A DNA stretch of 64,000 nucleotides from Saccharothrix coeruleofusca (GCF_014648515.1 NZ_BMRG01000007.1:60786-124785); one strand, 5' to 3'. Counted from the stretch's first letter, positions 52,568 to 62,602 are shown. Notes: generated from the sequence alone by a model not told the origin. Numbers and translations are program-made.

Positions 52568-53844
52568 GCGCCAGCGCCCCACAGGCGACCGGCGGTCGTG
52601 AGATCAAGGGACTGGCTGGGCTCCAGCGGTTCGGTCGCAGCCTCATGCTGCCGATCGCCGCGCTGCCCGTGGCCGGTCTGCTGCTGCGACTCGGCCAGGC
52701 CGACATCCTCGGCAAGGACGGCCTGGGCTGGAACCAGGTCGCGGCCGTCATCGGCGGCGCGGGTGACGCGCTGTTCGCCAACCTGCCGCTGCTGTTCGCG
52801 GTCGGCGTCGCCATCGGGTTCGCCCGGCGCGGGGACGGCTCCACGGCGCTCGCGGCCGTGGTCGGCTACGTGGTCGTGCAGGCCGTGTTCAAGGCGATGT
52901 CGCCGTTCGTGCTCCCGACCGCCGAGGACCCGGCCAAGCAGGAGCTGATCAACTACTCGGTGCTCACCGGCATCGTGGTCGGTCTGCTCACCGCGGTGCT
53001 GTGGCAGCGGTTCCACCGCATCAAGCTGCCCCCGTACCTGGCCTTCTTCGGCGGACGCCGGTTCGTGCCCATCCTGGTGGCGGGCGTGATGATCCTGGTC
53101 GGCGTGGTGATGGGCCTGATCTACCCGTGGTTCGACAAGGGCCTGACCTGGGTCGGCGAGGCGGTCTCGGGCAGCACCATCATCGGCGCGGGCATCTACG
53201 GCACGGTCAACCGCCTGCTGATCCCGCTGGGCCTGCACCACATCCCGAACACCTTCGTGTGGCAGGTGTTCGGCGAGTACGAGGGCAAGACCGGCGACAT
53301 CCCCCGGTTCTTCGCGGGCGACCCGAGCGCGGGCACCTTCCAGACCGGCTTCTTCCCGATCTTCATGTTCGCCCTCCCGGCGGCGGCGCTGGCCATCGTG
53401 CACACCGCCCGCCCGGCGCAGAAGAAGATCATCGCGGGCATCATGGGCTCGGCCGCGCTGACCGCCTTCGTCACCGGCGTCACCGAGCCGCTGGAGTTCG
53501 CGTTCATGTTCGTGGCGTGGCCGCTGTACCTGATCCACGCGGTGCTCACCGGCACCTCGCTGGCCATCAGCAACGCGCTGGGCATCCGCGACGGGTTCTC
53601 CTTCTCCGCGGGCGCCATCGACTACCTGCTCAACTTCAACATCGCCACCAAGCCGCTGCTGATCCTCGTGCTGGGCGTGATCTACGCGGCGATCTACTAC
53701 TTCCTGTTCCGGTTCGTCATCACCAAGTGGAACCTGCGCACGCCGGGCCGGGACGAGGACGAGGACCCCGAGGCCGACCCGAGCGTCGTCGAGGGCTCCG
53801 AGAAGACCAGGAAGGGTGCCCGCCGCGACGCCGCCGGGGCGTGA
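52564..53844 (+). CDS. nagE2: PTS glucose/GlcNAc-family EIIC permease
   Basis: A 426-residue multispan permease of the Glc/GlcNAc family. It has LQRFGRSLMLPIAALPVAGLLLRLG at the N terminus, HHIPNTFVWQVFGEY, the substrate-site GVTEPLEFAFMFVAWPLYL and FSFSAGAIDYLLNF. No EIIB or EIIA domain is fused; these are the separate genes at 50943-51628. GlcNAc is the favoured substrate because of the dre site; glucose cannot be excluded. The C terminus is a charged, Glu/Asp-rich tail. Translation is coupled to the regulator. Confidence 0.85.
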   Translation: MSASAPQATGGREIKGLAGLQRFGRSLMLPIAALPVAGLLLRLGQADILGKDGLGWNQVAAVIGGAGDALFANLPLLFAVGVAIGFARRGDGSTALAAVVGYVVVQAVFKAMSPFVLPTAEDPAKQELINYSVLTGIVVGLLTAVLWQRFHRIKLPPYLAFFGGRRFVPILVAGVMILVGVVMGLIYPWFDKGLTWVGEAVSGSTIIGAGIYGTVNRLLIPLGLHHIPNTFVWQVFGEYEGKTGDIPRFFAGDPSAGTFQTGFFPIFMFALPAAALAIVHTARPAQKKIIAGIMGSAALTAFVTGVTEPLEFAFMFVAWPLYLIHAVLTGTSLAISNALGIRDGFSFSAGAIDYLLNFNIATKPLLILVLGVIYAAIYYFLFRFVITKWNLRTPGRDEDEDPEADPSVVEGSEKTRKGARRDAAGA

Positions 53845-53876
53845 GGCGGGACCAGGACGACGAGAGGGACGGTTCC

Positions 53877-54146
53877 ATGCCTGAGCGACGGGTCACCGTG
53901 GCGAGCAAGGTCGGGCTGCACGCCCGCCCAGCCGCGGTGCTGGCCAAGGCGGCGGCGGGCCAGCCGGTGAAGGTCACCATCCGCAAGGACGACGGCCAGC
54001 CGGTGGAGGCGGCGAGCGTGCTGGGTCTGATGACGCTCGGCGCGATGCACGGCGACGAGGTGGTGCTGGCCGCCGAGGGCGAGGGCGCGGAGTCCGCGCT
54101 GGAGGCCATCGCGGAGATCATCGCCACCGACCTCGACGAGGGCTGA
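53877..54146 (+). CDS. ptsH: Phosphocarrier protein HPr
   Basis: An 89-residue HPr. The phosphorylated His lies in VGLHARPAAVLAKAAA, and the usual regulatory Ser is in VEAASVLGLMTLGAMHGDEV. The ATG has GAGAGGGAC upstream. It lies 32 bp after the EIIC gene and ends at a strong terminator. Enzyme I is not in the window. Confidence 0.95.
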   Translation: MPERRVTVASKVGLHARPAAVLAKAAAGQPVKVTIRKDDGQPVEAASVLGLMTLGAMHGDEVVLAAEGEGAESALEAIAEIIATDLDEG

Positions 54147-54153
54147 CCCCGCG

Positions 54154-54193
54154 CCGGAGGCCCCCTGCCCGCACTCGGGCAGGGGGCCTCCGG
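54154..54193 (+). terminator. Strong rho-independent-type hairpin after ptsH
   Basis: An 18-bp perfect stem CCGGAGGCCCCCTGCCCG (54154-54171), loop CACT, CGGGCAGGGGGCCTCCGG (54176-54193). It separates the PTS operon from the convergent I36 gene, and may stop both. Confidence 0.85.
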
Positions 54194-54201
54194 CTGTCCG
54201 G

Positions 54202-54555
54202 CTAGCAGGCGCCGCGGCGCAGCGAGCTGGTCCGGTCCGAAGCCCACCCGAAGTCCGGGTAGCTGGCGCCTGCGGCCATCTGGGCGAACGGCTGGGTGTA
54301 GTTGTAGCCGTCGTACAGGCACCACGGCACGGTGTCGCGGTTCCAGCCCGAACTGATCGCGTTGTCCAGCCCGAAGGCCCGCAGGTCCGGCGCGCCCTGG
54401 TTGAAGCAGCCGGGCGTGCCGCTGAAGTTCGGGTTGGCGAACACCCCGACCCGCCAGCCGTCGCAGGCCGCGGGCGCCGCGCTCGCGGCCGGTGCGAGCA
54501 CCACCGCCGTCGCCGCCGCCGCCAACCCCGCCGCGATCCCCGTGAGCAAACGCAT
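54202..54555 (-). CDS. Secreted peptidase-inhibitor I36-type small protein
   Basis: A 117-residue exported protein with a Sec signal (LTGIAAGLAAAATAVVLAPAASA) and a mature part of about 90 residues with four Cys. The pattern FANPNFSGTPGCFNQGAPDLRAFGLDNAISSGWNRD and a C-terminal RRGAC resemble SMPI/I36 metalloprotease-inhibitor-like beta-gamma-crystallin folds. It may protect against proteases, or act as a surface protein. It is divergent from an XRE-BTAD regulator. Confidence 0.8.
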   Translation of the reverse strand: MRLLTGIAAGLAAAATAVVLAPAASAAPAACDGWRVGVFANPNFSGTPGCFNQGAPDLRAFGLDNAISSGWNRDTVPWCLYDGYNYTQPFAQMAAGASYPDFGWASDRTSSLRRGAC

Positions 54556-54776
54556 TCTTCCCCCTAAAGTGTTGTATTCGACCTTGCCCGGACAATGCTA
54601 TTGATCGACGGGAAAAGATTTCTCCACCGGCGCTCCGCCGAATCGAATGCCCGCCAGCAGGCAAAACGGTCCGCCCAGCGGCAGGAAGAGGAAAATCGAC
54701 CGCTCGATCGCCCCTTCCGCCGCCCGATCCCGTGCGTCGGATTCCTCGGTTACTTTGATGCGGGGGGTAAGGGAAG
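54556..54776. other. AT-richer divergent promoter region
   Basis: This 221-bp gap is less GC-rich than its surroundings (stretches such as GGGAAAAGATTTC and GAGGAAAATCG). It contains no recognised repeat or gene. A TACTTTGATG stretch about 20 bp before the regulator start could include a -10 element. Confidence 0.4.
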
Positions 54777-55682
54777 ATGGGGACGAAGACGTTCGGTGAG
54801 GAGCTGCGCGCGCGCCGCGCCCGGCTCGGCTTGACCCAGCGGGAAGTCGCGCTGCGCGCGGGGATCAGCGTGCGCGCCGTGCGCTACATCGAGAGCGGCC
54901 AGGTGTCGGCGCCCAGACCGGCCTCGCTGCACCGGCTGGCCGCGACCGTGGGCCTGGACCCGGCCGCCTACCTGGGCGGGCGGCCCGCGACGCGGCTGGG
55001 CGTGCTGGGCCCGCTGGTGGTGCGGCGCGGCGGCGAGCCGGTGCGCGGGGTGCCGCTGATGCAGCGCTGCCTGCTGGGCCTGCTGGCCCTGCACCCGAAC
55101 CGGGTGGTCGGGCGGGAGGAGATCATCGAGGTGCTGTGGTCGGGCAGACCGCCGCTGTCGCACGCGCACCTGGTGCACAACTACGCGGCCCGCGTGCGGC
55201 GGCTGTGCCGGGTCGAGCGGGTCGGGCACGGCTACCGGCTGGTCGCCGACGCCCGGCAGCTGGACCTGGTCCGCTTCGCCGAGCTGACCGGCGACCACGA
55301 CGACCCCGCCCGGCTCGCCGAGGCGGTGCGGCTGTGGCGCGGGCCGGTGCTGGCCGACCTGCCCGACGCGGTGCGGCAGCACCCCACCGCCGTGGCGCTG
55401 CACCAGCAGCGCATCGCCGCGGTACTCGCGCACACCGAGCTGGTGCTGCGGCAGGAGCGGGCCGGGGCGCTCACGCCGTCACTGATCGAGCTGGCCCACC
55501 ACGAGCCGCTGCACGAGGGGGTGCAGGCCGCCCACCTGCTGGCGCTGGCCCGCTCCGGGCAGCAGGCCGCGGCGCTGCGGCTGTTCGACCGGGTGCGCGA
55601 ACGGCTGGCCGCCGAGCTGGGCGTCGACCCCGGTCCGCAGCTGCGCGCCGCCCACCTGCGCGTGCTGCGCCAAGCGTTGTGA
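54777..55682 (+). CDS. XRE helix-turn-helix / BTAD fusion regulator (AfsR/SARP-like)
   Basis: A 301-residue regulator joining an N-terminal XRE domain (residues about 6-62: GEELRARRARLGLTQREVALRAGISVRAVRYIESG) to a SARP-like winged helix (LGVLGPLVVRRGGEP...REEIIEVLWSGRPP..LVHNYAARVRRL) and the BTAD helical domain (LDLVRFAELTG to the end). It has no NB-ARC ATPase. Two DNA-binding modules in one short protein is unusual. The ATG has AAGGGAAG upstream. It is divergent from the I36 gene, its likely target. Confidence 0.88.
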   Translation: MGTKTFGEELRARRARLGLTQREVALRAGISVRAVRYIESGQVSAPRPASLHRLAATVGLDPAAYLGGRPATRLGVLGPLVVRRGGEPVRGVPLMQRCLLGLLALHPNRVVGREEIIEVLWSGRPPLSHAHLVHNYAARVRRLCRVERVGHGYRLVADARQLDLVRFAELTGDHDDPARLAEAVRLWRGPVLADLPDAVRQHPTAVALHQQRIAAVLAHTELVLRQERAGALTPSLIELAHHEPLHEGVQAAHLLALARSGQQAAALRLFDRVRERLAAELGVDPGPQLRAAHLRVLRQAL

Positions 55683-55685
55683 GGA

Positions 55686-56522
55686 CTACAGGGGCAGCGG
55701 GAGCAGCTCCCCGGTCGCCGCGCGCAGCGCCTTGCGCATCGCCTCGCGCGGCGCGGGCTGCCCGGTGAACTGCTCGGCCTGACCGAACGCCTGGTGCAGC
55801 AGCATGTCCAGACCGGTGGCCAGCGGTCGACCCGCCCGGCCGACCGCCTCGGCCAGCGGTGTCGGCCACGGGTGGTAGATCACGTCCAGCGCGCACGGGG
55901 CCAGCGCCAGCGCGTCGGCGATCGGCCCGGTCGCCGCTGGCGGCACGGTGCTGACCAGGACGTCCGACCCGGCCGCCAGCGCGGCGAAGTCCGCCTCCGC
56001 CCACGCCACCACGTCCAGCGCCACGCCCGCCCGCCGCGCGCAGGCGACCGCCTCGACCGCCCGCGCCGGGTCGCGCACCACCAGCGACACCGACCGCACC
56101 CCCACCGACGCCAGCGCCACCAGCGCGGCCGTGGCGGTGCCCCCGGCGCCCAGCAGCAGCGCGGTCGACCCGGAGGTGAAGCCGCACGCGGCGCGCAGCG
56201 CGCCGGTCACGCCGTCCACGTCGGTGCAGTCCGCCCGCCAGCCGCCGTCGCGCGGCACCAGCGTGTTCGCCGCGCCCACCAGCTCCGCCCTCGGCGTGGC
56301 CGACGAGGCCACCGCCAGCGCCGCGCGCTTGGCGGGCATGGTCACCGACAGCCCGGCCCACTCCGGGCCCAACCCGGCGACCAGCCCGGCCACCCCGTCG
56401 GCCGCGCACTCGACCCGGTCGTAGGACCAGTCCAGGCCCAGCTCGGCGAAGCAGGCGTTGTGCAGCACGGGCGAGAGCGAGTGCGACACCGGCGAGCCGA
56501 TGACCGCGGCGCGGCGGGACAC
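55686..56522 (-). CDS. aroE: Shikimate dehydrogenase
   Basis: A 278-residue AroE reducing 3-dehydroshikimate with NADPH. It has AVIGSPVSHSLSPVLHNACF, the catalytic Lys in SVTMPAKRAAL, the catalytic Asp region in DCTDVDGVTGAL and the nucleotide loop LLLGAGGTATAAL. The GTG at 56520-56522 lies 2 bp after the mltG stop. It converges with the XRE-BTAD gene across only 3 bp. Confidence 0.94.
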   Translation of the reverse strand: MSRRAAVIGSPVSHSLSPVLHNACFAELGLDWSYDRVECAADGVAGLVAGLGPEWAGLSVTMPAKRAALAVASSATPRAELVGAANTLVPRDGGWRADCTDVDGVTGALRAACGFTSGSTALLLGAGGTATAALVALASVGVRSVSLVVRDPARAVEAVACARRAGVALDVVAWAEADFAALAAGSDVLVSTVPPAATGPIADALALAPCALDVIYHPWPTPLAEAVGRAGRPLATGLDMLLHQAFGQAEQFTGQPAPREAMRKALRAATGELLPLPL

Positions 56523-56524
56523 GG

Positions 56525-57721
56525 TCAGAAGACCCCCTCGCGCTGCGCCTTGGCGGCGACCTGCTTGTGCTCGTCGAAGGTCTCGGTGAAGCAGGTGGTG
56601 CCGTCCTTCTGGCACTTCACGAAGTACAGCCACGGCCCCGGCTCGGGGTTGATGGCCGCCTCGACGGCCTCCCGGCTCGGCGAGCCGATCGGCGTCGGCG
56701 GCAGGCCGGTGACCTGGTAGGTGTTGTACGGCCCGGAGCGACCGCGGTCCTCGTCGCTGGTGGTGATGATCGGCCGCTCCAGCTTGTAGTTGACCGTGGA
56801 GTCGAGCTGGAGGATCTGCCCGATCGCCAGCCGGGACTGGATGACCCGCGAGATCTTGCCGAAGTCCTTGGCCAGCCCCTCCTTCTCGATCAGCGAGGCG
56901 ATGGTCAGGACCTCGTAGGGCCGGTAGCCGGTGTTCCTGGTGTTGGCCGGGATGCCGTAGCCCTGCAGCCGGGTCACCGACGTGGTGACCACGCTCTTGA
57001 GCAGCTCGGCCGCGTTCGCGCCGGGCTTGAGGTGGTAGAGGCCGGGCACGATCAGGCCCTCCAGCCGGTTCTCCTTGGGGGCCTTGGTGAAGTCGGCCAG
57101 CGCCCAGTCCGGCACGCCCAGCGCGGCCGGGTCGGCGTTCTCCGCCGCGTCGCGCAGCTCCTGCGGCGTGACGCACTTCTTCGCCCCGTCCAGCTCGACG
57201 CACGACGCCTCGGACAGCTTGGCCAGCACGCCGGGGGTGACCTTGCCGTCGGGCGCGGTGATGTCGTGCAGGATGTTGCCGCCGCGGACCTCCAGCGGCA
57301 CCACCTTGGTCTTCGGGTCGACCATCCTGGCCACCGCGGCCTCGCCGGACATCTTGGTCTTCATCAGGTAGAAGCCCGGCTGGATGGCGGTGACCCTGGC
57401 GTCGTCCTTGCCCGCCTCGGTGAACGCCCGCGCGCTGGCCACCACGTCCTGCTCCTTGAGCGTGGTGGCGATCGTGCCGACCGGGTCGCCGTCCTTGACC
57501 TCGATCACCACGTCGGTCTCACCCGTGCCCGCGTAGTCGTCCCACGAGCCGATGCCGCTGAGCGTGCGGTAGCCGTAGTACGCACCGACGCCGCCGATCC
57601 CCAGCACCAGCGCCACCACGACCCACAGGACCGTGCGCTTGCGCCTGCCCCGCCGGGCCGCACCCGCACGTCCGCGCGGCCGTTCATCGGGATCGTTGAA
57701 CAACCCGAGGTCGTCGTTCAC
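56525..57721 (-). CDS. mltG: Endolytic murein transglycosylase MltG
   Basis: A 398-residue YceG/MltG protein. One membrane helix ([21 protein letters not shown]) follows a basic cytoplasmic tail, then a LysM-like part. The catalytic Glu lies in [19 protein letters not shown], followed by [14 protein letters not shown] and SPYNTYQ-like [21 protein letters not shown]. It cuts nascent glycan strands and ends peptidoglycan elongation. The GTG overlaps the ruvX stop. Confidence 0.95.
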   Translation of the reverse strand: MNDDLGLFNDPDERPRGRAGAARRGRRKRTVLWVVVALVLGIGGVGAYYGYRTLSGIGSWDDYAGTGETDVVIEVKDGDPVGTIATTLKEQDVVASARAFTEAGKDDARVTAIQPGFYLMKTKMSGEAAVARMVDPKTKVVPLEVRGGNILHDITAPDGKVTPGVLAKLSEASCVELDGAKKCVTPQELRDAAENADPAALGVPDWALADFTKAPKENRLEGLIVPGLYHLKPGANAAELLKSVVTTSVTRLQGYGIPANTRNTGYRPYEVLTIASLIEKEGLAKDFGKISRVIQSRLAIGQILQLDSTVNYKLERPIITTSDEDRGRSGPYNTYQVTGLPPTPIGSPSREAVEAAINPEPGPWLYFVKCQKDGTTCFTETFDEHKQVAAKAQREGVF

Positions 57722-58230
57722 GAGCCGTCCTTAGCTCCGGGGGCCCGCTCCTGAGCGGCTCGGGCCACGTGTCGCGCCCGCGCGTCCAGCCAGGACTGCA
57801 GGATCTCGACCGCGGCAGCCTGGTCCACGACAGCACGTCGCTTCTTGCCTCGTACCCCACGCTCGGCGAGCACCCGGCTCGCCGTCACCGTGGTCAGCCG
57901 TTCGTCGGTCAACCGCACCGGCACCGGGGCGACGCGTTCAGCCAACCCAGCAGCGTACGCCACCGCGGCCTGCGCCGCCGGCCCGTCCTTGCCCGCGAGC
58001 GTGCGCGGCAGGCCGACCACGACCTCCACCACGTCGTGCTCGGCGACCAGGGCGGCCAGGTCCGCGAGGTCCCGACCGCCCTTCTCGTCGCGGGCCAGGG
58101 TGACCAGCGGGGTGGCCAGGAACGCGCTCGGGTCGCTCAGCGCGACCCCGACCCGCACCGCCCCGACGTCGACCCCCAGCCTCCTGCCGAGGCCGGGGTC
58201 GTCGACGCCGGGACGGTCAGCGCTGCTCAA
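57718..58230 (-). CDS. ruvX: Holliday junction resolvase-like protein RuvX/YqgF
   Basis: About 170 residues of the RNase H-like YqgF family: [54 protein letters not shown] and [15 protein letters not shown]. It takes part in 16S rRNA 5'-end processing in related proteins. I chose the TTG at 58228-58230 (LSSADRPG), overlapping the alaS end by 14 nt; an ATG at 58281 in the same frame would overlap more and lacks support. The start is uncertain. Confidence 0.88.
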   Translation of the reverse strand: MSSADRPGVDDPGLGRRLGVDVGAVRVGVALSDPSAFLATPLVTLARDEKGGRDLADLAALVAEHDVVEVVVGLPRTLAGKDGPAAQAAVAYAAGLAERVAPVPVRLTDERLTTVTASRVLAERGVRGKKRRAVVDQAAAVEILQSWLDARARHVARAAQERAPGAKDGS

Positions 58231-60889
58231 GGGCGCGTTCCACCTCGGCCCGCACGGCGGCCACGGCCTCGGCGATCCCACCGGGGTTGGTGCCGCCGCC
58301 CTGGGCCATGTCCGGCTTGCCGCCGCCGCGCCCGCCCACGGCCGGGGCGAAGGCGGGCACCAGCTTGCCCGCGGCCAGCCCGAGGTCGCGGGCGGCGGAG
58401 GTGGTGGCCACCACGAAGCTGACCTTGCCGCCGTCCGGGGCGAACAGGGCGACCACGCCGGGCCGCTCGCCCAGCCTGCCGCGCACCTCGGTGGCGATGG
58501 TGCGCACGTCGCCGCCGGAGGTGCCCTCCGGCAGGGCCAGCGCCACCACGGCCACGCCGCGCACGTCCAGGGCCTGGTCGGCCAGCGACCCGGCGGAGGC
58601 GACGAGCTGGGCGGCGCGGACGCGCTCCAGCTCCTTCTCGGCCGCGCGCAGCCGCTCCACCAGGGCCTCGACGCGGGCGGGCACCTCGACGTCGGGGACC
58701 TTCAGCATGGCGGCGACGTTCTGCACCAGGGCCCGCTCCTGGGCCAGGTACTTGAACGCCTCGATGCCGACGTAGGCCTCCAGGCGCCGCACGCCCGAGC
58801 CGACCGACGACTCGCCGATCATGGTGATCGGGCCGATCTGGGACGAGTGCTCCACGTGCGTGCCACCGCACAGCTCGCGCGACCAGGGGCCGCCGATCTC
58901 CACCACGCGCACGGTCTCGTCGTAGGTCTCGCCGAACAGGGCGACCGCGCCCATCTCCTGGGCGCCGCCCATGTCGGTGTAGACCACACGCACCGGCAGG
59001 TCCTTGCGGACCGCGAGGTTGGAGACCTCCTCGATCTCGCTGCGCGTCTCCTCCGACAGGCCGCCGGTCCAGGCGAAGTCCAGCCGCAGGTAACCCGGCT
59101 TGTTGTAGGAGCCGCTCTGCAGGGCCGACGGGCCGAGCACCTGGCGCAGGGCGGCGTGCACCACGTGCGTGCCCGAGTGGCCCTGGCGGGCGCCGACGCG
59201 CCACTCCGGGTCGACGCGGGCCTCGACGTGCTCGCCCTCGGCGATCTCGCCGGAGAGCACGCGAACCTGGTGCACCCACAGCTTGCGGGCCACCTTCTGG
59301 ACGTCGACGACCTCCAGCTCGGCGTTGCCGGAGACGATGGTGCCCGCGTCGCTCTCCTGGCCGCCGGACTCGGCGTACAGCGGGGTGCGGTCGAGCACGA
59401 CCTCGACGATGTCGCCTTCCTTGGCCGAGCGGACCCGCTTGCCCTCGCGGACGATGCCGCGCAGCGTGGCCTCGGAGGCCAGCTCGGTGTAGCCGGTGAA
59501 CTCGGTGGCGCCCAGCTCCAGCAGCTCGCGGTAGACGGTCTGGTCGCCGTGGCCGGTCTTCTTGCCCGCGGCGTCGGCCTTGGCGCGGGCGCGCTGCTCG
59601 GCCATCAGCTTGCGGAAGCCGTCCTCGTCCACGCTCAGGCCCGCCTCGGCGGCCATCTCCAGGGTGAGGTCGATGGGGAAGCCGTAGGTGTCGTGCAGCT
59701 GGAACGCCTTGTCGCCGGGCAGCGTGGCGCGCCCCTCCGCCTTGACCTGGGCGGCGGCGGTGTCGAAGATCCGCGAGCCGGACTCCAGGGTGCGCAGGAA
59801 GGTGTCCTCCTCGGCCTTGAGCACCTGGGCGATCCGGTCGAAGCCGCTGACCAGCTCCGGGTAGGTGGGGCCCATGGCGTCGCGGACCACCTCGGCGAAG
59901 CGCACCAGCACCGGCTCGGTCACGCCGAGCAGGCGGGCCGAGCGGATGATCCGGCGCAGCAGGCGGCGCAGCACGTAGCCGCGGGCCTCGTTGCCGGGGG
60001 TGACGCCGTCGCCGACGATCAGCACGCCGCTGCGGGCGTGGTCGGCGATGACGCGGAAGCGGACGTCGTCGACCTCGTTGGCGCCGTACTTGCGGCCGGA
60101 CAGCTCCTCGGCCTTCTGGATGACCGGGCGCACCAGGTCGGTCTCGTAGACGTTGTCCACGTCCTGCAGCAGCAGCGCGACCCGCTCGACGCCCATGCCG
60201 GTGTCGATGCTCTTGGCGGGCAGGTCGCCCAGGATCGGGAAGTCCTCCTTGCCCGACCCGGCGCCCCGCTCGTTCTGCATGAAGACCAGGTTCCAGATCT
60301 CCAGGTACCGGCTCTCGTCGGCGATCGGGCCGCCCTCGGCGCCGTACTCGGGGCCCCGGTCGTAGTAGATCTCCGAGCACGGGCCGCACGGACCGGGCAC
60401 GCCCATGGACCAGAAGTTGTCGGCCATGCCGCGGCGCTGGATGCGCTCCAGCGGCAGGCCCGCGACCTTCTGCCACAGCTCGATGGCCTCGTCGTCGTCC
60501 AGGTAGACGGTCACCCAGATGCGCTCCGGGTCGAACCCGTAGCCGCCCTGGTCCTGGGGGTTGGTGATCAGCTCCCAGGCCAGCCGGATGGCGTCTTCCT
60601 TGAAGTAGTCGCCGAACGAGAAGTTGCCCGCCATCTGGAAGAAGGTGTTGTGGCGGGTGGTCTTGCCGACCTCGTCGATGTCCGGGGTGCGCACGCACTT
60701 CTGCACGCTGGTGGCGCGCGGCCACGGCGGCGGGGCCTCGCCCAGGAAGTAGGGCTTGAAGGGCACCATGCCCGCGTTGACGAACAGCAGGTTCGGGTCG
60801 TCCAGGATCAGCGAGGCGCTGGGCACGACCGCGTGCCCGGCCCGCTCGAAGTGCTCGCGGAAGCGCTTGATGATCTCGTGGGTCTGCAC
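58217..60889 (-). CDS. alaS: Alanyl-tRNA synthetase
   Basis: An 890-residue AlaRS. The class II core has [27 protein letters not shown] and [15 protein letters not shown]. The editing domain has [13 protein letters not shown] and [13 protein letters not shown] (zinc ligands), and the C-Ala/DHHA1 end is [16 protein letters not shown]. The GTG at 60887-60889 has GAGGAACCACC before it. It is followed by ruvX-mltG-aroE, the conserved actinobacterial order. Confidence 0.97.
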   Translation of the reverse strand: MQTHEIIKRFREHFERAGHAVVPSASLILDDPNLLFVNAGMVPFKPYFLGEAPPPWPRATSVQKCVRTPDIDEVGKTTRHNTFFQMAGNFSFGDYFKEDAIRLAWELITNPQDQGGYGFDPERIWVTVYLDDDEAIELWQKVAGLPLERIQRRGMADNFWSMGVPGPCGPCSEIYYDRGPEYGAEGGPIADESRYLEIWNLVFMQNERGAGSGKEDFPILGDLPAKSIDTGMGVERVALLLQDVDNVYETDLVRPVIQKAEELSGRKYGANEVDDVRFRVIADHARSGVLIVGDGVTPGNEARGYVLRRLLRRIIRSARLLGVTEPVLVRFAEVVRDAMGPTYPELVSGFDRIAQVLKAEEDTFLRTLESGSRIFDTAAAQVKAEGRATLPGDKAFQLHDTYGFPIDLTLEMAAEAGLSVDEDGFRKLMAEQRARAKADAAGKKTGHGDQTVYRELLELGATEFTGYTELASEATLRGIVREGKRVRSAKEGDIVEVVLDRTPLYAESGGQESDAGTIVSGNAELEVVDVQKVARKLWVHQVRVLSGEIAEGEHVEARVDPEWRVGARQGHSGTHVVHAALRQVLGPSALQSGSYNKPGYLRLDFAWTGGLSEETRSEIEEVSNLAVRKDLPVRVVYTDMGGAQEMGAVALFGETYDETVRVVEIGGPWSRELCGGTHVEHSSQIGPITMIGESSVGSGVRRLEAYVGIEAFKYLAQERALVQNVAAMLKVPDVEVPARVEALVERLRAAEKELERVRAAQLVASAGSLADQALDVRGVAVVALALPEGTSGGDVRTIATEVRGRLGERPGVVALFAPDGGKVSFVVATTSAARDLGLAAGKLVPAFAPAVGGRGGGKPDMAQGGGTNPGGIAEAVAAVRAEVERALEQR

Positions 60890-60943
60890 GGTGGTTCCTC
60901 GGGTGGTGGTGGAATCAGGGCGCGGCGGAGGCGAACGACCTGC

Positions 60944-61207
60944 TCAGTCGTTCGCCCTGCGCGCTCGCCGACCCGGCGTGAAGCCCGTCTGGCGCTCCAC
61001 GGTCCGCTGCAGCTCCTGCTCGCGCTCGCTCATGCCCGCGCGCACCTCGGCGCCGAAGGAGCCGATGGCGCCCGCCAGCTCGCGCAGGCCCTCGCCGACG
61101 TTGGCGCCGATGCCCGCGGGCGTGGCGGCGTGCGCGGCCTGGTTGGCCTTGCGGGTGGCGGCCACGCCCGCGGCGATGCCCAGCCCGAACCAGAACAGCC
61201 GCCTCAT
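60944..61207 (-). CDS. DUF6167 family protein
   Basis: An 87-residue protein with a short N-terminal hydrophobic segment (RLFWFGLGIAAGVAA) and a charged helical rest. It regularly precedes alaS in actinobacteria; function is unknown. The ATG overlaps the stop of the DUF948 gene (ATGA). Confidence 0.8.
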   Translation of the reverse strand: MRRLFWFGLGIAAGVAATRKANQAAHAATPAGIGANVGEGLRELAGAIGSFGAEVRAGMSEREQELQRTVERQTGFTPGRRARRAND

Positions 61208-61611
61208 CGCTTCCCCCCGCGGGCGGTGCGGCGGCGCAGGTGCTTGCCGGGGGCTTCGCTGGCCTTGCGGCGGGCGCGGATGGCCTTGCTGACGCCGTAG
61301 GACAGCGCCGCGGCCTTGACCAGCGGCCCGCCGAGGGTGGCGGTGAACAGCGAGGTGAGCGCGGAGACGTTGCCGGTGACGGCGCGCGCGTTGGCGGTGA
61401 TGCCGTCCACCCGCTCCAGCTGCGCGTTCACGTGCGTGATCGTGGTGTTCGCCCCGCTGAAGATGGGGTCGCTGTTCTGGTGCGCCTTGCGGATGGCGAT
61501 CGTGGCCTCGTCGAGCGTGCGCCCGAGCTTGATCAGCGGGATCGCCAGCAGGATCACCAGCAGCACGAACGCACCGGCGGCGACCAGCGCGGCGATCTGC
61601 CCTGGCGACAC
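61204..61611 (-). CDS. DUF948 family membrane protein
   Basis: A 135-residue protein with one N-terminal helix (QIAALVAAGAFVLLVILLAIPLIKLG), a coiled-coil-like stretch (LDEATIAIRKAHQNSDP...HVNAQLERVDGITANARAV) and a basic tail. The GTG at 61609-61611 has AGGAGGATCC, an excellent ribosome binding site. It leads the DUF948-DUF6167-alaS group. A 138-bp gap separates it from the divergent polysaccharide deacetylase. Confidence 0.85.
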   Translation of the reverse strand: MSPGQIAALVAAGAFVLLVILLAIPLIKLGRTLDEATIAIRKAHQNSDPIFSGANTTITHVNAQLERVDGITANARAVTGNVSALTSLFTATLGGPLVKAAALSYGVSKAIRARRKASEAPGKHLRRRTARGGKR

Positions 61612-61749
61612 GGATCCTCCTGGTGAGCGTACGGGCGCGGATGAGGGGTCAAGGTTACCGCGCGTCGCCCGATCGGCCTCTGGTGGATCTCGGTTCGCCG
61701 TGCGGGCCCCATGCCTGGGCATGTGGACAGGTGCCGGCATCCTTCGCCG

Positions 61750-62499
61750 ATGCGTTTCCTCCCCACCAACACGCGCGCGCGGAGGCTGGTCTTCGCGTTA
61801 GCGGTCGTAGTGGTGCTGACCCCGCTGTGCGGCTTGGGTTTGTGGCGGCTCGCCGGCGCGCGGACGTTCCAGTTCTACGGCGGTCTGGTCAGCTCCGTGG
61901 AGACCTCGGCGAAGGTGGTCGCGCTGACCTTCGACGACGGCCCCGACCCCGCCGGGGCGCGGCGGACGCTGGACGAGCTGGCCGCGCGGGAGGTCCCGGC
62001 CACCTTCTACCTGACCGGGCACGAGCTGGCCGCGCACCCCGAGCTGGGCCGGGCCGTCGCCGAGGCGGGCCACGAGATCGGCAACCACTCCTTCTCCCAC
62101 GACCGCATGGTGTTCGTGACGCCGGGCCGGGTGGCCGACGAGGTCGAGCGCACCGACGAGCTGATCCGCGCCACCGGCTACCGGGGGCCGATCACCTTCC
62201 GCCCGCCCAACGGCAAGAAGCTGCTGGTCCTGCCGCGCTACCTCGACCAGCACGGCCGCACGACGGTCATGTGGGACGTGGAGCCCAACTCCTACCCCGA
62301 GGTCGACCGCAGCGCCGAGGCCACCGCCCGGCACGTGGTGGACAACGCCCGCCCCGGCTCCATCGTCCTGCTGCACAGCATGTACCAGGGCAGGCAGGCC
62401 AGCCGGGACGCGATCGGGCCGATCGTGGACCGGCTCCGCGAGCGCGGCTACCGGTTCGTCACCGTCTCCGAGCTGCTGGCGATGGGGCCGCCCAGGTGA
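61750..62499 (+). CDS. Membrane-anchored CE4 polysaccharide deacetylase
   Basis: A 249-residue NodB-fold deacetylase behind an N-terminal anchor (RRLVFALAVVVVLTPLCGLGLWRL). The catalytic motifs are VALTFDDGPDPAGARRTLDEL (base Asp and metal Asp), EIGNHSFSHDRMV (metal His pair), FRPPNGKK and MWDVEPNSYPE. It probably removes acetyl groups from cell-wall glycans. The ATG at 61750 matches the predicted anchor; an upstream in-frame ATG is less likely. Confidence 0.9.
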   Translation: MRFLPTNTRARRLVFALAVVVVLTPLCGLGLWRLAGARTFQFYGGLVSSVETSAKVVALTFDDGPDPAGARRTLDELAAREVPATFYLTGHELAAHPELGRAVAEAGHEIGNHSFSHDRMVFVTPGRVADEVERTDELIRATGYRGPITFRPPNGKKLLVLPRYLDQHGRTTVMWDVEPNSYPEVDRSAEATARHVVDNARPGSIVLLHSMYQGRQASRDAIGPIVDRLRERGYRFVTVSELLAMGPPR

Positions 62500-62602
62500 G
62501 CGCCGGATAGTGAGAAGTACTCGGATGACCGATGACCGGGACCTCCCGCTGCCGTAGCGTGATCTTCGCAGTGCAGTGCACCACCCCAGGGAGGATTGGC
62601 AC

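Noticed and set aside
58231-58281. Upstream ATG start for ruvX
   Set aside because: It would overlap alaS by 65 bp and add a Pro/Trp-rich segment absent from the family core.
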